A DNA stretch of 64,000 nucleotides from Psychrobacter sp. 28M-43 (GCF_014770435.1 NZ_CP061739.1:1798001-1862000); one strand, 5' to 3'. Counted from the stretch's first letter, positions 48,888 to 59,156 are shown. Notes: generated by a model not told the origin, from the letters alone. Numbers and translations: made by a program.

Positions 48888-49146
48888 TTATTTTGATGGG
48901 TAGGAGCTCAGGGTTAAGCGTATCAATCATTGCAGCTGCAAGCACAGTGCCGACTCATCGCCAACCACTCAGTTATCCTATAAAAATAACGCCACATTAT
49001 AACAAATAAGCGCCTCGCTGACACACTATATTTGTCAGATTATTTTACACAAGTGCATCTTTATCGATGACAATCATGCTTCAAACCATTAATAACTTGC
49101 TTTTAAAGCTAATTGAACTCACAAAGCCCATTATTACTCCTGAATC

Positions 49147-51132
49147 CTATTCGCCTTTTGTTAACGTAAAACGCTCTGTAGGTAGATATTTGTTTTGCTG
49201 CGCATGCAAATAACCAAGCATTTGCTCCCGTATTTCACAGGCCAGCGTCCATGCTTCTATAGGCCCTACCGATGAAACAGCGCCGCGCAGCTGAATGGTA
49301 TTTTCGGTCACATCAACCACATACATTTCGGGTTCCGTTTTATTATCCCAAAGCTTATTGTCCTTGACCATCGATATAAACGCCTCTCGGATAGCGTCGA
49401 TATCTGCGCCATAATCGATATATAAAAACACAGGACAGGTCTGATGAACCTCTGTATGTGACCAGTTTTCTACCCGTTCAGTGATTAGCTCACGCATCGG
49501 CACGATCAAGCGACGCTCATCCCATGTTTTTAACACGGCATACGTGTAACGCAGGTCTTCGACTGTACTAAAATTGCCATCCATGATCACACTATCGCCA
49601 ATCCGTACTGGCTGCGTCACTGCTACCTGTACACCAGCGATGATATTTCCCAATATTGGCTGGGCCGCAATACCGATAACCACACCTGCAATACCCGCTG
49701 AGGTCAATAAAGTCTTACCAAGGCCTTCCATATTGGCAAATTCACTAAGACCTATCCAGAAACTTCCCAAAATCATCGCGAAAATAAACACACGGCGAAA
49801 TATCGATACATAAGTACGGCGGCGACGTTCTTTATCAAAATGCTCTGCAGCCAAATTTTCAATCTGCATGTCTTGATAGCGATTGGCAAAAAAGTTAATG
49901 ATACGAATACCCAACCACATGGTACTAAATACCAGACCAATCCAAATGAGTGGACGAGTAGATGAAGCGACTGCATCTAAATAAGGAAAACCACCTGAAA
50001 CCAAGGTAAAAACCAGTGAAAAACTGATGGTAAAGGTTAATGGTACTGTCAGCTTGCTAACCAAATCTGCGACGCCGTTGGTACTGCCAACATACATGCT
50101 GTATTTTTCTTCATCGATATAATGATTGATGATTTTTGCAGTACCTTTACTCAGTAGCCAACCCATACCCATGGTTAATAAAAAGAATAATATCAGCGCT
50201 GAGAATTCCCATAGCGCAATTCCAAAAAACTTTAACTTTAACCAAGTGGGCAAATAACGCTCGAACTCAGCTGGGTGATACTGCTCATAGAGATTATCAA
50301 TATTGCCTACTGTCTGCGCCGAAAATACCCAAACAGGGGCTTCATCCCCTACTCGAACTCGCTGCAAATAGATAGGAACACGGCGCTCGCGATAATCAAC
50401 ATAGCCAAGCTGAATAGAACGTCTGGCAATACCCATGACACTGCTATTATTACCAAGTGGTGGTTCAATTAAGCCATCGGGGCGATCCGGCATATCGTCA
50501 AATACATAGAGCTCTTTTTCAGATAATAAGAAATCCAGTCGCTTTGTGAGATCAAGCGCACGGCTACGTTGACTTTTCTCATCAATCAAATTCATGTTTA
50601 GCGCGTAAGCGGCCAAATCATACTGCTGCTTCATTAATGCTGATTGAAAAAACTCTAAGGCTGCAAGCGGTGTTTCTAAATTAGGTGGCTCAGATAACGG
50701 CGGCAACCCAGCATTTAGTTTATCGAGTATATAGTAGCTCTCACTGTATTCTCCGGTCAGTGCCGTATCCCCTTGTAACCTGCCTGCCTGCTCCACTGCG
50801 TTACGCTCAGTAGGATCGAAGATCTCTTCAGTGATACCAGAAATACTGACACTCTCATCTTTAAGCGCATTGACTTGCTGAGCCGCATATTCAGAAAAAC
50901 TATCAGGTTTACTAGGCGTTTGTTTTTCCGGCTCGCTCGCACTCTGTGCATTTTCACTATTTGCTGCGTAAACAGGTGTATAGATGACACTTATAGCAAT
51001 GATAAAAAAGCCCAACAATACTTGCAGCACATGGCTTTTAAAACGATGTTTCTCTACATCTGCTTGATGATTATCATCTGAGCGCAAAACGGCACAATGA
51101 TGGTCCATAGGATTGTCTTTAAGAGTATTCAT
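49147..51132 (-). CDS. MscS-family mechanosensitive channel with large periplasmic N-terminal domain
   Basis: 661 residues. A signal peptide/TM (residues 33-54, ending VYAANS) is followed by a mostly helical Glu/Gln-rich periplasmic part to about residue 285. Four or five membrane spans come next, and the MscS core follows: LLTSAGIAGVVIGIAAQPILGNIIAGVQVAVTQPVRIGDSVIMDGNFSTVEDLRYTYAVLKTWDERRLIVPMRELI and the cytoplasmic beta/vestibule end. This layout resembles the YnaI/YbdG-like larger channels. Role: release of solutes on hypo-osmotic shock. An in-frame ATG eight codons downstream (51108) is an alternative start; no strong Shine-Dalgarno decides it. Confidence 0.88.
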   Translation of the reverse strand: MNTLKDNPMDHHCAVLRSDDNHQADVEKHRFKSHVLQVLLGFFIIAISVIYTPVYAANSENAQSASEPEKQTPSKPDSFSEYAAQQVNALKDESVSISGITEEIFDPTERNAVEQAGRLQGDTALTGEYSESYYILDKLNAGLPPLSEPPNLETPLAALEFFQSALMKQQYDLAAYALNMNLIDEKSQRSRALDLTKRLDFLLSEKELYVFDDMPDRPDGLIEPPLGNNSSVMGIARRSIQLGYVDYRERRVPIYLQRVRVGDEAPVWVFSAQTVGNIDNLYEQYHPAEFERYLPTWLKLKFFGIALWEFSALILFFLLTMGMGWLLSKGTAKIINHYIDEEKYSMYVGSTNGVADLVSKLTVPLTFTISFSLVFTLVSGGFPYLDAVASSTRPLIWIGLVFSTMWLGIRIINFFANRYQDMQIENLAAEHFDKERRRRTYVSIFRRVFIFAMILGSFWIGLSEFANMEGLGKTLLTSAGIAGVVIGIAAQPILGNIIAGVQVAVTQPVRIGDSVIMDGNFSTVEDLRYTYAVLKTWDERRLIVPMRELITERVENWSHTEVHQTCPVFLYIDYGADIDAIREAFISMVKDNKLWDNKTEPEMYVVDVTENTIQLRGAVSSVGPIEAWTLACEIREQMLGYLHAQQNKYLPTERFTLTKGE

Positions 51133-51213
51133 GTTTTCAAAGCCATCAGTCTACAAAAGGAAAGTATAAAAAATATATCGCTGCTGCTTTAACCTAATTC
51201 AGTAAGCAAAAAA

Positions 51214-51234
51214 AAGCCAGCCTAAAGCTGACTT
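51214..51234 (-). terminator. Terminator after cysS
   Basis: On the minus strand AAGTCAGC pairs with GCTGGCTT (one G-U) around a five-base loop, followed by a long T-run (51215 back to 51208). Confidence 0.65.
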
Positions 51235-51285
51235 AATTTATTACGAGATTTGTAGCTATTTACCCTATAAACGGCAAGAGTTGTT

Positions 51286-52746
51286 TTAAGCGCGGCGCCA
51301 TGTCGTGCCAGCACGGCTATCTTCGAGCTCAATACCAGCCTCTTTTAGTTGCTCACGTATCTCGTCAGCACGAGCAAAGTTTTTGTTGGCTTTAGACTCT
51401 GCACGTTCGATAATTAAACCATCAATAACCGCATCCGTTAGACTATCTTCTGCCTGATCACCGACCACTGCTTGCAAAAACTGCTGCACTGGCTGCTGTA
51501 AAATATTTAATACCTGAGCCAATGCTTTTAGTTGCTGGGCTAATTGCCATGCGGTATCGACGTCTTCCGCTTTAATGGCTTTATTGATATCGCGAGCCAA
51601 TCCAAATAAGACGCTAATGGCCGTCGAGCTATTGAAGTCGTCATTCATCGCCTTTATGAAGTCTTGTCCAACCGCGCTATTGTAAGCTTCGGCCACTAAG
51701 TCTTCATTGATTACGATTGACTGTCCTTTTTGTTGCTCAGCCAATTTTAGTGCATTGTATAGTCTGCTTAGGCTATTATGCGCTTCATCTAAGGCACTAT
51801 CAGAGAAGTTAACTTGGCTACGATAATGGCTCGATAATAAGAAAAAACGCACCGTTTCGGGCAAGTACTTTGCCATGACATCGCGAATGGTAAAAAAGTT
51901 GCCCAATGATTTAGACATTTTTTCGCCATCGACATTGATAAAACCAACATGCATCCAGTTACGTGCATACTCACAACCAGTCGCTGCCTCAGACTGCGCG
52001 ATTTCGTTTTCATGATGCGGGAACTGTAAGTCATGACCACCGCCGTGAATATCAAAGGTGCTACCTAAGCACTTAGTCGACATCGCTGAGCATTCAATAT
52101 GCCAACCTGGACGCCCTTGACCCCATGGCGATGCCCACTGCGGCTCTTCAGGCTTTGCAGATTTCCATAGTACAAAGTCAAATGGATTGCGTTTATCATT
52201 CTCAACTTCGACTCGCGAACCTGCCTGCATATCGTCCAGATTGCGCTTAGATAATTTGCCATAACCGTCAAAGCTATCAACAGCATAGTAGACATCACCG
52301 TTGTCGCCTGCATACGCGTAGTTACCAGTGACTAACGTCTCAATCATATTCTGCATATCATCGATATGATCGGTCGCACGTGGCTCAGCATTTGGCATCT
52401 CACAACCAAGGGCTGTCGCGTCTTCATGCATCGCTTCAATGAAATGCTGCGTCAATGTACCAATCTCTTCACCGTTTTCAGCAGCACGAGCAATGATTTT
52501 ATCATCGATATCAGTGATATTGCGTACATAATTCACGTCGTAACCCAAATGTGCCAACCAACGAATGGCCATATCAAAACCGACCATCACTCGCGCATGA
52601 CCAATATGACAATAGTCATAAACAGTCATGCCGCACACATACATACCAACCTGCCCTGCTTTGAGTGGTACAAACTGACGTTTGCTGCCAGTCAATGAAT
52701 CGTAAATGGCAAGTTGGGACATCGCATCTGCAAGTGGTGTGGTCAT
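51286..52746 (-). CDS. cysS: Cysteinyl-tRNA synthetase
   Basis: Class I synthetase charging tRNA-Cys. [19 protein letters not shown] contains the zinc-ligand Cys and the HIGH motif; [10 protein letters not shown] is the KMSKS loop; [13 protein letters not shown] carries zinc ligands; the C-terminal anticodon domain ends [11 protein letters not shown]. The frame could be read from 52893, but the first 49 residues there are hydrophobic and unlike the family, so the start is set at ATG 52746 ([17 protein letters not shown]). About 486 residues, slightly above the usual 461. Divergent from the cobalamin adenosyltransferase gene. Confidence 0.95.
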   Translation of the reverse strand: MTTPLADAMSQLAIYDSLTGSKRQFVPLKAGQVGMYVCGMTVYDYCHIGHARVMVGFDMAIRWLAHLGYDVNYVRNITDIDDKIIARAAENGEEIGTLTQHFIEAMHEDATALGCEMPNAEPRATDHIDDMQNMIETLVTGNYAYAGDNGDVYYAVDSFDGYGKLSKRNLDDMQAGSRVEVENDKRNPFDFVLWKSAKPEEPQWASPWGQGRPGWHIECSAMSTKCLGSTFDIHGGGHDLQFPHHENEIAQSEAATGCEYARNWMHVGFINVDGEKMSKSLGNFFTIRDVMAKYLPETVRFFLLSSHYRSQVNFSDSALDEAHNSLSRLYNALKLAEQQKGQSIVINEDLVAEAYNSAVGQDFIKAMNDDFNSSTAISVLFGLARDINKAIKAEDVDTAWQLAQQLKALAQVLNILQQPVQQFLQAVVGDQAEDSLTDAVIDGLIIERAESKANKNFARADEIREQLKEAGIELEDSRAGTTWRRA

Positions 52747-52977
52747 AGTAAAAAAGCCTTGTAACGTAAATAAAATAGAGAAATGGGAAATCTCAGCCGC
52801 CGTGTATGAATAAGCCATACCAACGACTGTAACTATAAATCCAGAAAATAAAAAATTCAGACCAAAAACGTCGTGATATAAAACGTAACCCATTATCTTA
52901 GCGAAAACAGGCGTAAAATACTACAATGAGCGTGCAACTAACGCTATTCAATCATAAAAACCGTTAAGGATGTAAAG

Positions 52978-53574
52978 ATGGGCAATCGCTTAAGCAAAAT
53001 ATACACACGTACTGGAGATGACGGCAGCACTGGTATGGCTGATGGCAGCCGCCTTAGTAAAGCGGACGATCTATTTAGCGTCATGGGTGACATCGACGAG
53101 CTCAACTCGCATATTGGCTTGGTACGTGCGCAACTAAAGCACAATAAAGGGCAATCTATAGAGAAAGAGTTCTCTGAAGCCTTGGTCATCATTCAGCACT
53201 TGTTATTCAATATAGGCGGCGAGCTTGCCATGCCAGAATATAAAGGGGTTAATGCCACTCATATTGAATGGTTAGAGCAACAAATAGATATGATGAATGC
53301 AACATTGCCGCCGCTGAAAGATTTTATTTTGCCGACGGGTTCTATATTGGTGAGTCAATTACACGTGGCGCGTAGTGTATGTCGCCGTGCTGAACGTCAA
53401 GCTGTAATATTGCAGCAGCAGCGTCCACAAGCGATTCGTCGTACTGCCGTCAGCTTTATCAATCGCTTATCTGATTGGTTATTTGTCGCTGCACGCTTTT
53501 GTACAGACCCAGAAAAAGTCTCTGAGGTGTTGTGGGACAGTCAAGCATTGAAGACGTTCACTGACAGTCAATAA
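52978..53574 (+). CDS. Cob(I)alamin adenosyltransferase, PduO type
   Basis: Forms adenosylcobalamin from ATP and corrinoid. KIYTRTGDDGSTGMADGSRLSKADDLFSVMGDIDELNSHIGL is the ATP-binding N-terminus. The later helix HVARSVCRRAERQAVIL, the FINRLSDWLFVAARF block and the family's five-helix layout follow. 198 residues. AAGGATGTAAAG precedes the ATG. Adenosylcobalamin enzymes such as methylmalonyl-CoA mutase would use propionyl-CoA made by mmsA/prpE, but none is in the window. No cobalamin riboswitch was recognised upstream. Confidence 0.92.
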   Translation: MGNRLSKIYTRTGDDGSTGMADGSRLSKADDLFSVMGDIDELNSHIGLVRAQLKHNKGQSIEKEFSEALVIIQHLLFNIGGELAMPEYKGVNATHIEWLEQQIDMMNATLPPLKDFILPTGSILVSQLHVARSVCRRAERQAVILQQQRPQAIRRTAVSFINRLSDWLFVAARFCTDPEKVSEVLWDSQALKTFTDSQ

Positions 53575-53611
53575 TACAAACTAAGTATTTGATAATAAAT
53601 ACTTAAACGCA

Positions 53612-53645
53612 AAAAACCCCGCCACATGATTGTTACGGGGTTTTT
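53612..53645 (+). terminator. Terminator after the adenosyltransferase gene
   Basis: AAAAACCCCG with CGGGGTTTTT, 10-bp stem, 14-base loop, T-run. Confidence 0.85.
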
Positions 53646-53705
53646 ATTATTCAGCGATAACAATTCGCTCTACTGGAAATCACTATCTCTTATTACAATG
53701 ACCAA

Positions 53706-54644
53706 TTAATAAGTCGCGCTGTTATCTTCAATGATGATCATATCGATGGTTTCATCTTTAGGTACGGCTTTTGGCGTGGCGGGCTTGCTAGGCTCGGCAG
53801 CTGCTGCTTGAGTGTTTGCAGTCGAACTGCTCTGACTTTCAGCAGGCTTATTGATGGTTGGCGGCGGCGTAGGTTCAGTTGGACGAATTGGCTCAACTGG
53901 CGTTACGGTTCTTGGCTGACGGATTGGCGCTGTTTGAGTCGTATCGTTGTTCTGCGTTGCGCGGCGCTCAGCAGCACGTTGGGCGCGTTGCTCATCCATT
54001 GCAGTTTTAAATACAGAACCTGCCATTACATCTGCAACAACAGTAATCAAAGCAGGCTGACCTGCAATACGCGTACGCACTTGACCGCCTTGAGTACCGA
54101 CGATGTAAGTGAAAGCGTCATCAACGAGCATATTGTTATTGATACGGATATTGTCTTGCGCTAAACGCGATTGTAGACTTGGCTGATTATTGGCCGCTTG
54201 TACCTGACTGGCTTGATACAAGTCTTCACTTGGTAGCGTCATGCTGACACTTGCTTGGCAGGTGGTCATGCCGTTCTCATTGGCTTGTTGCAAGATCGCA
54301 GCGTTTTGGACGTCAATGACAACACCATTGGTTTTTTCGCTAACCACACCATTTGCTAAACTGATTTCAGCATCATTTGCATAATTGGCAGCCAATGACT
54401 GTGCTTGTTGATTGAGCGTATTCTTTAGAGCTGACTTAAGGCGATCTTGCACCATAGGATCATCACAACTGATCGCAGGCGCAACACTATTTTCAACATC
54501 GACCGTCTCTTGTTCTGTTAGCTCTGCCTGCTCAGTAGTGTCTTCTTTATCTGAGCGATCACAGCCTGCAAGCGCCAAACCACATACCAATCCAATCCCA
54601 GCAACTTTATGCCACTTGCTCAAACTTATATTTGCTACGCTCAT
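53706..54644 (-). CDS. Unknown lipoprotein with Pro/Gln/Ala-rich C-terminus
   Basis: 312 residues. The signal peptide ends LALAGC (lipobox, Cys28), followed by an acidic Glu/Thr linker. A compact domain of about residues 55-215 (SCDDPMVQDRLKSALKNTLNQQAQSL, MTTCQASVSMTLP, AGQPALITVVADVMAGSVFKTAM) with a likely Cys pair comes next. A tail of repeated Pro, Thr, Gln and Ala (TPVEPIRPTEPTPPPTINKP) ends IDMIIIEDNSATY. The core resembles no domain I can name. Outer-membrane lipoprotein is likely. GGGAG precedes ATG 54644. Monocistronic, convergent with the adenosyltransferase gene. Confidence 0.75.
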   Translation of the reverse strand: MSVANISLSKWHKVAGIGLVCGLALAGCDRSDKEDTTEQAELTEQETVDVENSVAPAISCDDPMVQDRLKSALKNTLNQQAQSLAANYANDAEISLANGVVSEKTNGVVIDVQNAAILQQANENGMTTCQASVSMTLPSEDLYQASQVQAANNQPSLQSRLAQDNIRINNNMLVDDAFTYIVGTQGGQVRTRIAGQPALITVVADVMAGSVFKTAMDEQRAQRAAERRATQNNDTTQTAPIRQPRTVTPVEPIRPTEPTPPPTINKPAESQSSSTANTQAAAAEPSKPATPKAVPKDETIDMIIIEDNSATY

Positions 54645-54975
54645 ACTAACTCTACTCCCAATTTACAGGTTCGTACCGCCACTGACTGACAGTGTTCAAC
54701 ATTCAAATCGCAACGCTAGCTGCTACAGATATGAAAACCACATCATTATACGGTGTTTAAATCAAATGGTCATTAGTGTAGCCCATGGATATACAAATAG
54801 TGCCCCTCATTGTGGAAAAAACCTGCGTTTGGTTGCAAAAACATAACAAACATTCGCAGATTTGGACTTTAAAAAGTCATATTTAAAAAAGTACGGATTG
54901 CATCGCAGTTTTTGTTAGACGTCATTGATATGACGCTATATGATTGGGCATAAAAATCATCGATAATTGGTGCAT
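54645..54975. other. Divergent spacer, lipoprotein / phosphodiesterase
   Basis: 330 bp. Nothing recognisable beyond AT-rich promoter-like sequence. It includes the region with no Shine-Dalgarno before the phosphodiesterase start. Confidence 0.35.
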
Positions 54976-55704
54976 ATGATAAATTTTAGAGATACGTTAT
55001 TATTAGGTCATCGAGGCGCACGCGGTGAAGCGTTAGAAAATACCTTTTCAGGCTTTCAATACTCTCAAAACCTCAAGTCAAGAGGCTTAGCAGGCGTAGA
55101 GTTTGATATACAACTAAACGCTGACGGTCACTTAATCGTATTCCATGATGACGATCTAGAGCGTATGTGCGGGCGACAATCACGCATTGATCAGTTAAAG
55201 CTCACAGAGATTCAATGCCAGTTGCAGTTTGGCCAACCTATTATGACATTGGCAAGCATAGCGCCTGCGCTCAGTGGGTTTAACGTTGTTGAACTTGAGA
55301 TTAAGACGCATAGCCGTACCAACTATACAGTATTGATTGCAGCGCTTCGGCAGGCATTTATTAATACATCCCTTGCCAACTTACCAGTTGTATTGACGAG
55401 CTTCGATGTCGAGTTACACAACCGTTTGCAACGTCACAGACTATTATCTCATATGCCTCGCGGCTTGCTTATTCGTACGCCAGAAGCGTTGGCAAGCGCG
55501 ACCAATACCGCATTGCAACTCGGCTGTATTCAACTGGGCATTCATTATCCGCTTTTGACCCAAGCTGTCATCAAGCATAGCCACCGTTATGGATTACCAG
55601 TAAGTGCTTGGACGGTTAATGATATTCCCACCATTGAGCAGCTCATCAAATGGCAGACCGATGTCATCATTACGGATTTTCCAAGTCATTTGCTGTTACC
55701 TTAA
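54976..55704 (+). CDS. Glycerophosphodiester phosphodiesterase
   Basis: Hydrolyses glycerophosphodiesters from phospholipid turnover to glycerol 3-phosphate. LLGHRGARGEALENTFSGF carries the HR(G) and E-N-T motifs, VEFDIQLNADGHLIVFHDDDL the metal-binding E..D and HD, and VVELEIKTHS the Glu/Lys site; the end SAWTVNDIPTIEQLIKWQTDVIITDFPS is typical. No signal peptide, so the cytoplasmic type (UgpQ-like). Start at ATG 54976; upstream TTG and GTG codons are unlikely starts. No clear ribosome site. Confidence 0.9.
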   Translation: MINFRDTLLLGHRGARGEALENTFSGFQYSQNLKSRGLAGVEFDIQLNADGHLIVFHDDDLERMCGRQSRIDQLKLTEIQCQLQFGQPIMTLASIAPALSGFNVVELEIKTHSRTNYTVLIAALRQAFINTSLANLPVVLTSFDVELHNRLQRHRLLSHMPRGLLIRTPEALASATNTALQLGCIQLGIHYPLLTQAVIKHSHRYGLPVSAWTVNDIPTIEQLIKWQTDVIITDFPSHLLLP

Positions 55705-55877
55705 CCAAGTTATCCGTACTTTTTTGATATTTAATCATTTTTTCAATAAACGTATTCTTTCCTACATATCTACCCTCCTTGTTACACTTCTCCTTCATGT
55801 CTGATAAGTCATTCGTATTTTTGACCAATACATTCTATAATCCATACAAGTTATTGTTATTTAGCAATATTTTTATA

Positions 55878-55900
55878 GTGTATAAGTGTTCACTTTACAC
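55878..55900. promoter_or_regulatory. Inverted repeat upstream of the desaturase gene
   Basis: GTGTATAAGTG-TT-CACTTTACAC: arms of 10 bases with one extra base. TTTACA inside its right arm could serve as a -35. It sits 51 bp before the ATG. TetR-type fatty-acid regulators (DesT-like) bind palindromes of AGTG..CACT type in relatives, from memory, so this is a candidate operator. Confidence 0.4.
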
Positions 55901-55950
55901 GCTTTTTAAGGTACTATGGTGGCTTAAATTAATACCGTTAGGGATATTAT

Positions 55951-57354
55951 ATGATTGCAAAAAAAGCACTTGGCTTACCGCTTAAAGGCTTACGTTTCGC
56001 TATCAAATCTGGTGACACGCTTGTAAAGACCGCCAGCACTCAAGTAACGCGTTTTAAAACTCGTTTTGATGAGAAAAAAGCGCAAATGGCGCTTGATGAG
56101 CAGCCTGTTGCAAAACGCAATTATGCTAAAGCTTCTGAGCAAGCGGATCTTTCTGCGCAAGAGCAAAGCATTGATATGCGCGAGTTTGAATTTACCAAAG
56201 CACCGATCAACTGGATTCCGGCGACTATTTTGGTGGCGACGCCGATTGCTGCTGCTATCATTACGCCATGGTACTTGTTCACTCATCAAGTGAGCGCACC
56301 TGTTTGGGGTGTATTTGGTGCCTTTATGGTATGGACTGGTATCAGTATTACGGCAGGTTACCATCGTCTAATGGCGCATCGTGCTTATAAAGCGCATCCA
56401 ATTGTCAGAAACTTTTTATTGCTTGGTTCTACCCTAGCGGTACAGGGTTCTGCGTTTGATTGGGTTTCTGGTCACCGTACTCACCATCGTCATGTAGATG
56501 ATCGCTTGGATGATCCGTATTCAGCACAGCGTGGATTTTGGTTCAGTCATATTGGCTGGATGCTACGTAACTACCCTAGCGGCAAGTTCGACTACAAAAA
56601 CATTCCTGATTTGACTAAAGATAGAGTCTTACAGATTCAGCATAAATATTACGGTCTATGGGTGGTTGCCATGAACGTCGGTATGGTTGCCGCTATCGGT
56701 TGGTTGCTTGGTGATGTTTGGGGTACGTTGGTTATCGCAGGCCTATTACGTTTGGTATTGACGCATCACTTTACGTTCTTTATCAACTCGTTCTGCCATA
56801 TGTTTGGTACACGTCCTTATACAGATACCAACAGTGCTCGTGATAACTTCTTCTTGGCTATCTTTACGTGGGGTGAGGGTTATCATAACTACCATCACTT
56901 CTTCCAATACGACTATCGTAATGGCGTGAAATGGTGGCAATATGATCCAACCAAATGGTTAATTGCTGGTTTATCAAAACTTGGTTTAACCTCTGAGCTG
57001 CGTACTGTTGATGATACGACTATCAAACATGCAGAAGTACAAATGCAGTTTAAGAAAGCTCAGCAGCAAATCGATACAGCAGCAGTGAGCGGCATTGATC
57101 TTCCTCATGCGATGAAGAGTTTCCAAGACCGTATTAAGTTTGAATATGATGCCTTTACGCAGACTGTTGAAGAATGGCAAGCGCTAAAAGCAAAAACTAT
57201 CGAGCTTAAGAAAACAGAGTTTGCTGATCGTTTGCATGAAGTTGATGATAAGTTAAAGCACGATTATGCCAAAATTGAACAAAAAATCCTTGAGCATAAT
57301 AGCAATCTAAAAACCGCTTTCCGCTCTATTGGCGCGAACGAAAAAGCTGCTTAA
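55951..57354 (+). CDS. Membrane acyl-CoA/lipid fatty-acid desaturase (delta-9 type)
   Basis: Integral-membrane di-iron desaturase. Three histidine boxes stand in order: HRLMAHRAYKAH near residue 140, HRTHHRH near 175, and HNYHHFF near 312. Four membrane spans lie around them. 467 residues, longer than the usual 320-390 because of about 85 N-terminal residues (charged, partly helical) and a C-terminal Lys/Glu-rich coiled-coil-like tail of some 110 residues. AGGGA precedes the ATG. Introduces double bonds into membrane fatty acids, important at low temperature. An inverted repeat 51 bp upstream may bind a regulator. Confidence 0.92.
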   Translation: MIAKKALGLPLKGLRFAIKSGDTLVKTASTQVTRFKTRFDEKKAQMALDEQPVAKRNYAKASEQADLSAQEQSIDMREFEFTKAPINWIPATILVATPIAAAIITPWYLFTHQVSAPVWGVFGAFMVWTGISITAGYHRLMAHRAYKAHPIVRNFLLLGSTLAVQGSAFDWVSGHRTHHRHVDDRLDDPYSAQRGFWFSHIGWMLRNYPSGKFDYKNIPDLTKDRVLQIQHKYYGLWVVAMNVGMVAAIGWLLGDVWGTLVIAGLLRLVLTHHFTFFINSFCHMFGTRPYTDTNSARDNFFLAIFTWGEGYHNYHHFFQYDYRNGVKWWQYDPTKWLIAGLSKLGLTSELRTVDDTTIKHAEVQMQFKKAQQQIDTAAVSGIDLPHAMKSFQDRIKFEYDAFTQTVEEWQALKAKTIELKKTEFADRLHEVDDKLKHDYAKIEQKILEHNSNLKTAFRSIGANEKAA

Positions 57355-57392
57355 TTAATCTCTGATTAGTTTTATAATTTTGAAGCTTCTCC

Positions 57393-57427
57393 ATCCCCCT
57401 ATCCGTCCTAGATAGGGGGATTTTTTT
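57393..57427 (+). terminator. Terminator after the desaturase gene
   Basis: ATCCCCCTATC with GATAGGGGGAT, 11-bp GC-rich stem, seven-base loop, T-run of seven. Confidence 0.9.
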
Positions 57428-57689
57428 GCTTATAATTTATCGCTTATGTCATTTTAGCTACTTCTAATGACCTTATTATCATAATAGATGGTCAAATACA
57501 TCGGCTAAACCGTTGCGACCTCTAATCTAAAAACAATAACAATCACATTCATCACATTCAGTTAATTAAAGACCGAGGAATTTATTTTTTGGTCAGATAT
57601 TACAAGAGACGGACAGAGTGCAACGATGCCATATGAGAGCTATGCTATAGTGACATTCTCACTTTTATATTTTAATGGAAACGGCCTGT
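57428..57689. other. Spacer before selO
   Basis: AT-rich, no gene, no clear promoter hexamers that I would defend. Confidence 0.35.
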
Positions 57690-59156
57690 ATGCGTTATCA
57701 AAACACTTACGTCAACCTAGACACGCGCCTTTATCATGAGCAGCCACCGACGCCACTAGACAATCCTCGTGTCGGTCACTTCAACACTCAAGTTGCTCAG
57801 CAGTTAGGCTGGGCAAACGATGAGGAATTGATAACTAATTGGGTTGAGATATTGGGCGGTCAATACGTGCCAGCTGATTTCAAACCACTATCGATGGCAT
57901 ATGCTGGTCACCAGTTTGGACAATGGGCTGGGCAATTGGGCGACGGACGCGGTTTGCTCATGGCGCAGGTACTCGATAATGATGGACAGCCACAAGACTT
58001 GCATCTTAAAGGTGCTGGCTTGACGCCCTACTCACGCATGGGTGATGGACGAGCAGTCTTACGTAGTACTATTCGCGAATACCTGTGCGGTCATGCATTG
58101 ACCCAGCTTGGCATCCCCTCATCTAACGCATTGGGGTTTGTAGTATCTGATACGAGAGTGCGCCGTGAGCGTATCGAAGCTGGGGCGGCGTTGATGCGTG
58201 TGGCGGACAGTCATATTCGTTTAGGTCATGTCGAATGGATTGCTAGCTTCGCCCCTGATGTACTGGGTGAGTTCACCGACTATATGATTGACACTTATTA
58301 TCCAGAATGCCGCGATAGCGAAACGCCTGTCTTGGCTTTCTTGACCGCAGTGGTCGAGCGTACGGCGCGTATGATTGCTGATTGGCAATTGATTGGCTTT
58401 GCTCACGGTGTCATGAATACAGATAACTTATCTATAACAGGCAGTACTTTGGACTTCGGGCCGTTTGGCTTTATGGAGCGCTTCAATCCTGCATGGATTA
58501 ATAATCACTCTGATCACACGGGTCGCTATGCTTATCAGAATCAGCCTGCTATCGGGCATTGGAACCTAAACGTTTGGCTGCCACACTTTATGCGCCTAGA
58601 AGGCGTCACTCGTGAGACCCTCTCTGAGTGTTTAACGCCTTACGAAGCAACCTTTATGCAGCACTATCAGCAAGGTCTGTGCCGTAAGCTTGGCCTACCG
58701 CATCAAAGAGAAAGCCTCAGCTTGGCCTTTGAATGGTTGACGCTATTAGAAGACAACTTGCTCGACTATACCAATAGCTTCCGCGCCCTACTCGGTTTGG
58801 TCGCACCAAAAGATCATCCTTATGAGCAAAAGCTACTGGCTACCATGACCACCGAATTAAGCAGTGATGCGCAGCAAGTATGGCAAGACTGGTCAGCACG
58901 TTATCTGGCACAGATCGAGCAGCTGCCACTTGAGCAGGTAGTTGATGACATGACAACCAACAATCCTGTCTATGTCCTTCGTAATAGCATGGCGCAGCGT
59001 GCGATTACTGCCGCAGAGCAAGGCCAGTTTGAAGAAGTTGATCGAGTGTTTCGCTTATTAGCCAATCCTTATAGCGTGCAAGATATAGCTAATGATCTAG
59101 ATAGCAGTGCGCCTGCGCCGGATACACCGCAGATGCCTATTAGCTGCTCTTCTTAG
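57690..59156 (+). CDS. selO: Protein adenylyltransferase SelO
   Basis: Pseudokinase-fold enzyme that AMPylates proteins and is tied to redox stress. RYQNTYVNLDTRLY..PTPLDNPRVGHFN at the start, AYAGHQFGQWAGQLGDGRGLLMAQ (nucleotide-binding loop), DLHLKGAGLTPYSRMGDGRAVLRSTIREYL (catalytic Lys), GVMNTDN and LDFGPFGFMERF (metal site), and the terminal ISCSS, the conserved Cys near the C-terminus. 488-493 residues, usual. Start chosen at ATG 57690 (MRYQNTY) over 57675 because GGAAACGG lies upstream. The stop codon lies in a 16-bp tandem duplication. Confidence 0.93.
   Translation: MRYQNTYVNLDTRLYHEQPPTPLDNPRVGHFNTQVAQQLGWANDEELITNWVEILGGQYVPADFKPLSMAYAGHQFGQWAGQLGDGRGLLMAQVLDNDGQPQDLHLKGAGLTPYSRMGDGRAVLRSTIREYLCGHALTQLGIPSSNALGFVVSDTRVRRERIEAGAALMRVADSHIRLGHVEWIASFAPDVLGEFTDYMIDTYYPECRDSETPVLAFLTAVVERTARMIADWQLIGFAHGVMNTDNLSITGSTLDFGPFGFMERFNPAWINNHSDHTGRYAYQNQPAIGHWNLNVWLPHFMRLEGVTRETLSECLTPYEATFMQHYQQGLCRKLGLPHQRESLSLAFEWLTLLEDNLLDYTNSFRALLGLVAPKDHPYEQKLLATMTTELSSDAQQVWQDWSARYLAQIEQLPLEQVVDDMTTNNPVYVLRNSMAQRAITAAEQGQFEEVDRVFRLLANPYSVQDIANDLDSSAPAPDTPQMPISCSS

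Noticed and set aside
52747-52893. N-terminal 49-residue extension of cysS
   Set aside because: Hydrophobic and unlike the family; ATG 52746 begins where the conserved synthetase sequence does.
52894-52977. Possible cobalamin riboswitch before the adenosyltransferase gene
   Set aside because: The divergent gap is too short for the roughly 200-nt structure and no B12-box-like sequence was seen.
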